Shown here in pieces: positions 62,019 through 64,000 of a DNA stretch of 64,000 nt. The notes beneath the pieces are model-generated. The model was given only the letters and a program-made list of their open reading frames with translations. It made no database searches and was not told the DNA's origin. The translations under genes and the position numbers were made by a program. Position 1 is the first letter of the stretch. Each line of letters begins with the position of its first letter. This stretch comes from Sphingomonas azotifigens NBRC 15497 (GTDB lineage: Bacteria > Pseudomonadota > Alphaproteobacteria > Sphingomonadales > Sphingomonadaceae), in assembly GCF_002091475.1 (NCBI RefSeq), contig NZ_BCTR01000019.1, positions 26,611-90,610 of the forward strand, read 5' to 3'.

Positions 62019-63077
62019 ATGACGTTCGCTCGCGCCTTTGCACTGGCGCTGCTCGCCTTTGCGACGCTTGCCTTTGTCTGGCTGGTTACCCCGTTTTCGG
62101 GCGCCATCCTTTGGGCGGTGATCGCGGCGGTGCTGTTCGAGCCGCTCAATGCGCACCTGCTGCGCACCATGCCGCGCCGGCGCAATCTGGCTGCGCTTGT
62201 CACGCTGCTGGCGATCATCGCGCTGGTGGTGGTGCCGGCAGTAGTGCTTGGCGGCGCACTGTTGGGCGAAGCCAAGGCGCTCTATGCGCGGACGCAGAGC
62301 GGCGACGTCGATTTCGACCGGCTGTTTGCCGGCCTGCAGCGCGAATTGCCTGCCTGGGCGCGGGACTGGCTCGGCGATGTCGGTCTCAGCGACATGGAGG
62401 GGCTGCGCGCCAAGCTCAGCCAGGGTCTTGCAACCGGCTTCCAGGCGGTGGCGGCCCGGGTGCTGAGCGTCGGCCAGGGCACGCTGGGCTTTTTCCTCGA
62501 TTGGGGCGTGATGCTCTATCTCACCTTCTTCCTGCTGCGCGACGGTCGCCAGATCGCGGGACGGATCGAGCGTGCCCTGCCGATCGAGGGCCCGCAGCGC
62601 GCGATTCTCGTCGCCAAATTTCTCGCCGTGATCCGCGCCACCATCAAGGGAAGCCTGATCGTCGCTGTCCTTCAGGGCGCCACCGGCAGTTTGACCTTCT
62701 GGATTCTGGGGATTCCAGGCGCGCTGTTCTGGGGGGTGGCGATGGGTGTCTTTTCGCTCTTTCCCGCAATCGGCACGGGGCTGATCTGGGTGCCGATCAG
62801 CCTCTACCTGTTCGCCACTGGAGCCGTGTGGCAGGCGACGTTGCTGTTCGCGTGCGGCTTTTTCATCATCAGCAGCGTCGATAATGTGGTGCGTCCGATC
62901 CTGGTCGGCCATGACGCGCGCATGCCGGACTATATCGTGCTGCTCGCCACGCTGGGCGGCTTCGAGTTGATGGGGTTCAACGGCTTTGTCGCAGGGCCGA
63001 TCATCGCGGCGCTGTTCCTTGCTGCATGGGAAGCATTCTCGCTGCCATCGGCTGGCGCTGAGCGACCGAAAAGGTAG
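62019..63077 (+). CDS. AI-2E family (TerC/PerM-like) transporter
   Basis: 352 aa. Eight TM helices in the PerM/AI-2E pattern: paired helices at the N-terminus (FALALLAFATLAFVWLVTPF, SGAILWAVIAAVLFEPL), a long amphipathic cytoplasmic segment (~85-170), and the conserved C-terminal VDNVVRPILVGHDARMPDYI, LLATLGGFELMGFNGFVAGP. Members export small molecules or act as Na+/H+ antiporters. GAGG 8 bp before the ATG at 62019. It follows the P-type ATPase gene by 10 bp, so the two form an operon. Confidence 0.9.
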   Translation: MTFARAFALALLAFATLAFVWLVTPFSGAILWAVIAAVLFEPLNAHLLRTMPRRRNLAALVTLLAIIALVVVPAVVLGGALLGEAKALYARTQSGDVDFDRLFAGLQRELPAWARDWLGDVGLSDMEGLRAKLSQGLATGFQAVAARVLSVGQGTLGFFLDWGVMLYLTFFLLRDGRQIAGRIERALPIEGPQRAILVAKFLAVIRATIKGSLIVAVLQGATGSLTFWILGIPGALFWGVAMGVFSLFPAIGTGLIWVPISLYLFATGAVWQATLLFACGFFIISSVDNVVRPILVGHDARMPDYIVLLATLGGFELMGFNGFVAGPIIAALFLAAWEAFSLPSAGAERPKR

Positions 63078-63403
63078 GTTTCGACAAGCTGTAGAGAAAA
63101 GGGCGAAGGACGTTTCGCGCCACTGGCACGACCGCGCTCTATGCCGCTACGCTCCACCGAGCCCCTGGCGGGTCTCGGCCGCTGGCGCGGTGACGATCGC
63201 TAACGCAAGGGCCGGCGGTTCGCCGGCATGCGGACAGCGCTGCGCGCTGGCCGCCTGGTTCGGCGCATTGCTCGAGCGGTGGGAGATTGCTCGAGCGGTG
63301 GGAGGCTGTCACCCTGCCGTGCGCCAGCCCGGATCGCAGGAGCATGCTCGTGACGGATCGGATCTGATCCTCAGGCTGTCGGCTGCTTGGGTAGTGGCCA
63401 TCC
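63078..63403. other. Gene-free stretch of the island with a tandem repeat
   Basis: 326 bp. No convincing coding frame. The only clear feature is a 19-bp tandem duplication at 63267-63304; the right part is the 3' flank of the AlpA-like gene. Confidence 0.5.
63267..63304. repeat. 19-bp exact tandem duplication
   Basis: ATTGCTCGAGCGGTGGGAG occurs twice without a gap (63267-63285 and 63286-63304). It may be a slippage product or a pair of recombination-directionality/regulator sites in the island. Confidence 0.85.
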
Positions 63404-63622
63404 CTAATCAGAAACTTGGTTTGGGGACCCGTGCATCGGGTTGTCGAGCCACGCTGCGATCGCCGATTCCCGCCAGCCCATGCACCGCGTGCTAATCCGC
63501 ATGTTCTTGGGAAAGGTGCCGGCTGCCATTTTTCGGTAGAGGGTGGAGCGGGTCAGGCCGGTGCGTGCGAGCACGGTCTTGATCCGGAGAATGCGGTCGG
63601 GTGGGTCGGGATGGATCTGCAT
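63404..63622 (-). CDS. AlpA-family phage/island regulator
   Basis: 72 aa. A single MerR-like winged HTH of the AlpA type: RILRIKTVLARTGLTRSTLY, RKMAAGTFPKNMRISTRCMG, WRESAIAAWLD. AlpA proteins activate the integrase/excision functions of P4-like islands. It is oriented back towards the integrase end. The frame remains open upstream to 63961, but the family match begins at this ATG. Confidence 0.88.
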   Translation of the reverse strand: MQIHPDPPDRILRIKTVLARTGLTRSTLYRKMAAGTFPKNMRISTRCMGWRESAIAAWLDNPMHGSPNQVSD

Positions 63623-64000
63623 TGCTATTACCTTGCATCGTTTGCGGGTTGGTGGAGCGCCCCGGGACAAGTTTGCATCGAGCGGGGTGGTCGGCAAAAG
63701 AGCCTTGCTGGGGTAAGAAGAGGTCGTTCTGGGGACTCTTCCCGCCGAATTGCTGCGCAAGATTGCTCGCGAATTGGGGGCGGCGGTCTCATGGCGTCCC
63801 ACGCCAGCGGCGTGACTGCGCTCGCACGCCGCTGCGCGGCGCCGAGTCGCTGCGCCGTCTCGGCCCTTCGGGTTTTGATCGCGGACGCTGGCCGATCCTG
63901 CGGACCGGCGGCCGGCAGGTGCCGGCAGCGGAACGCGGGGGTGGTGCGCGCGCTGGCGCACGCCTGCGGCGACCCCAGGGCGCGCGAGGTATTGGTGCCC
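63623..64000. other. Right end of window, no supported gene
   Basis: 378 bp of high-GC sequence upstream of the AlpA gene. A long open minus frame is present but shows only Arg/Pro/Ala-rich sequence without recognisable domain. The island continues beyond the window. Confidence 0.4.

Overview
The window is a high-GC alphaproteobacterial chromosome segment, most likely from a sphingomonad (Sphingomonas/Sphingobium type). The support is the family content: several TonB-dependent receptors, a TonB receptor next to an Lrp regulator (here decayed), and a short palindromic repeat of the 'GTCATCCCCGCGAAGGCGGGGATCC' class. Genus and species cannot be fixed from the sequence alone.

Layout. 1-3.5 kb: the 3' part of a TonB-dependent receptor, a GntR/UTRA regulator, and a decayed Lrp/AsnC - TonB-receptor gene pair. 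3.5-10 kb: a histidine kinase/response regulator pair divergent from a CzcC-CzcA type heavy-metal efflux operon that lacks an adaptor gene. 10.1-19.2 kb: a complete potassium-uptake locus, with kdpD divergent from small ORF-kdpF-kdpA-kdpB-[outer-membrane beta-barrel]-kdpC-kdpE. 19.3-21.3 kb: a double AAA ATPase.

21.7-46.4 kb is the main object: a full non-flagellar type III secretion system. Two divergent operons build the machine. The minus-strand operon reads sctU, fliO-like, sctQ, sctR, sctS, sctT, luxR-type regulator. The plus-strand operon reads lytic transglycosylase, sctV, sctC, sctD, sctF-like, sctI, sctJ, sctK-like, sctL, sctN, sctO-like, sctP-like. Candidate substrates flank it: a LysM/CHAP-like/lysozyme-like peptidoglycan hydrolase without signal peptide followed by a lipoprotein; a 211-aa protein whose C-terminus resembles the needle subunit; a glycine-rich hypothetical; a GHSLGG lipase without signal peptide followed by an ankyrin lipoprotein; and a DUF1521 protein of the NopE self-cleaving type. 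A 17-bp dyad, consensus CTAANCGANTCGNNNAG, lies 56-105 bp upstream of these accessory genes and looks like a cluster-specific operator or promoter element. Two features are unusual for an injectisome: a FliO-like gene inside the core operon, and two cell-envelope hydrolases each paired with a downstream lipoprotein, which suggests effector/immunity pairs.

46.5-57.6 kb: a PHP-type metallohydrolase with a TonB receptor and TetR regulator; an esterase, LysR, SnoaL-like protein and SDR oxidoreductase; and an arsR-arsC-acr3-arsH operon divergent from a truncated msrB. 57.7 kb to the end: a mobile island bounded by a 3' fragment of tRNA-Arg(TCT), with a tyrosine recombinase, a P-type cation ATPase, an AI-2E-family permease and an AlpA-like regulator. 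The island runs off the right edge of the window.
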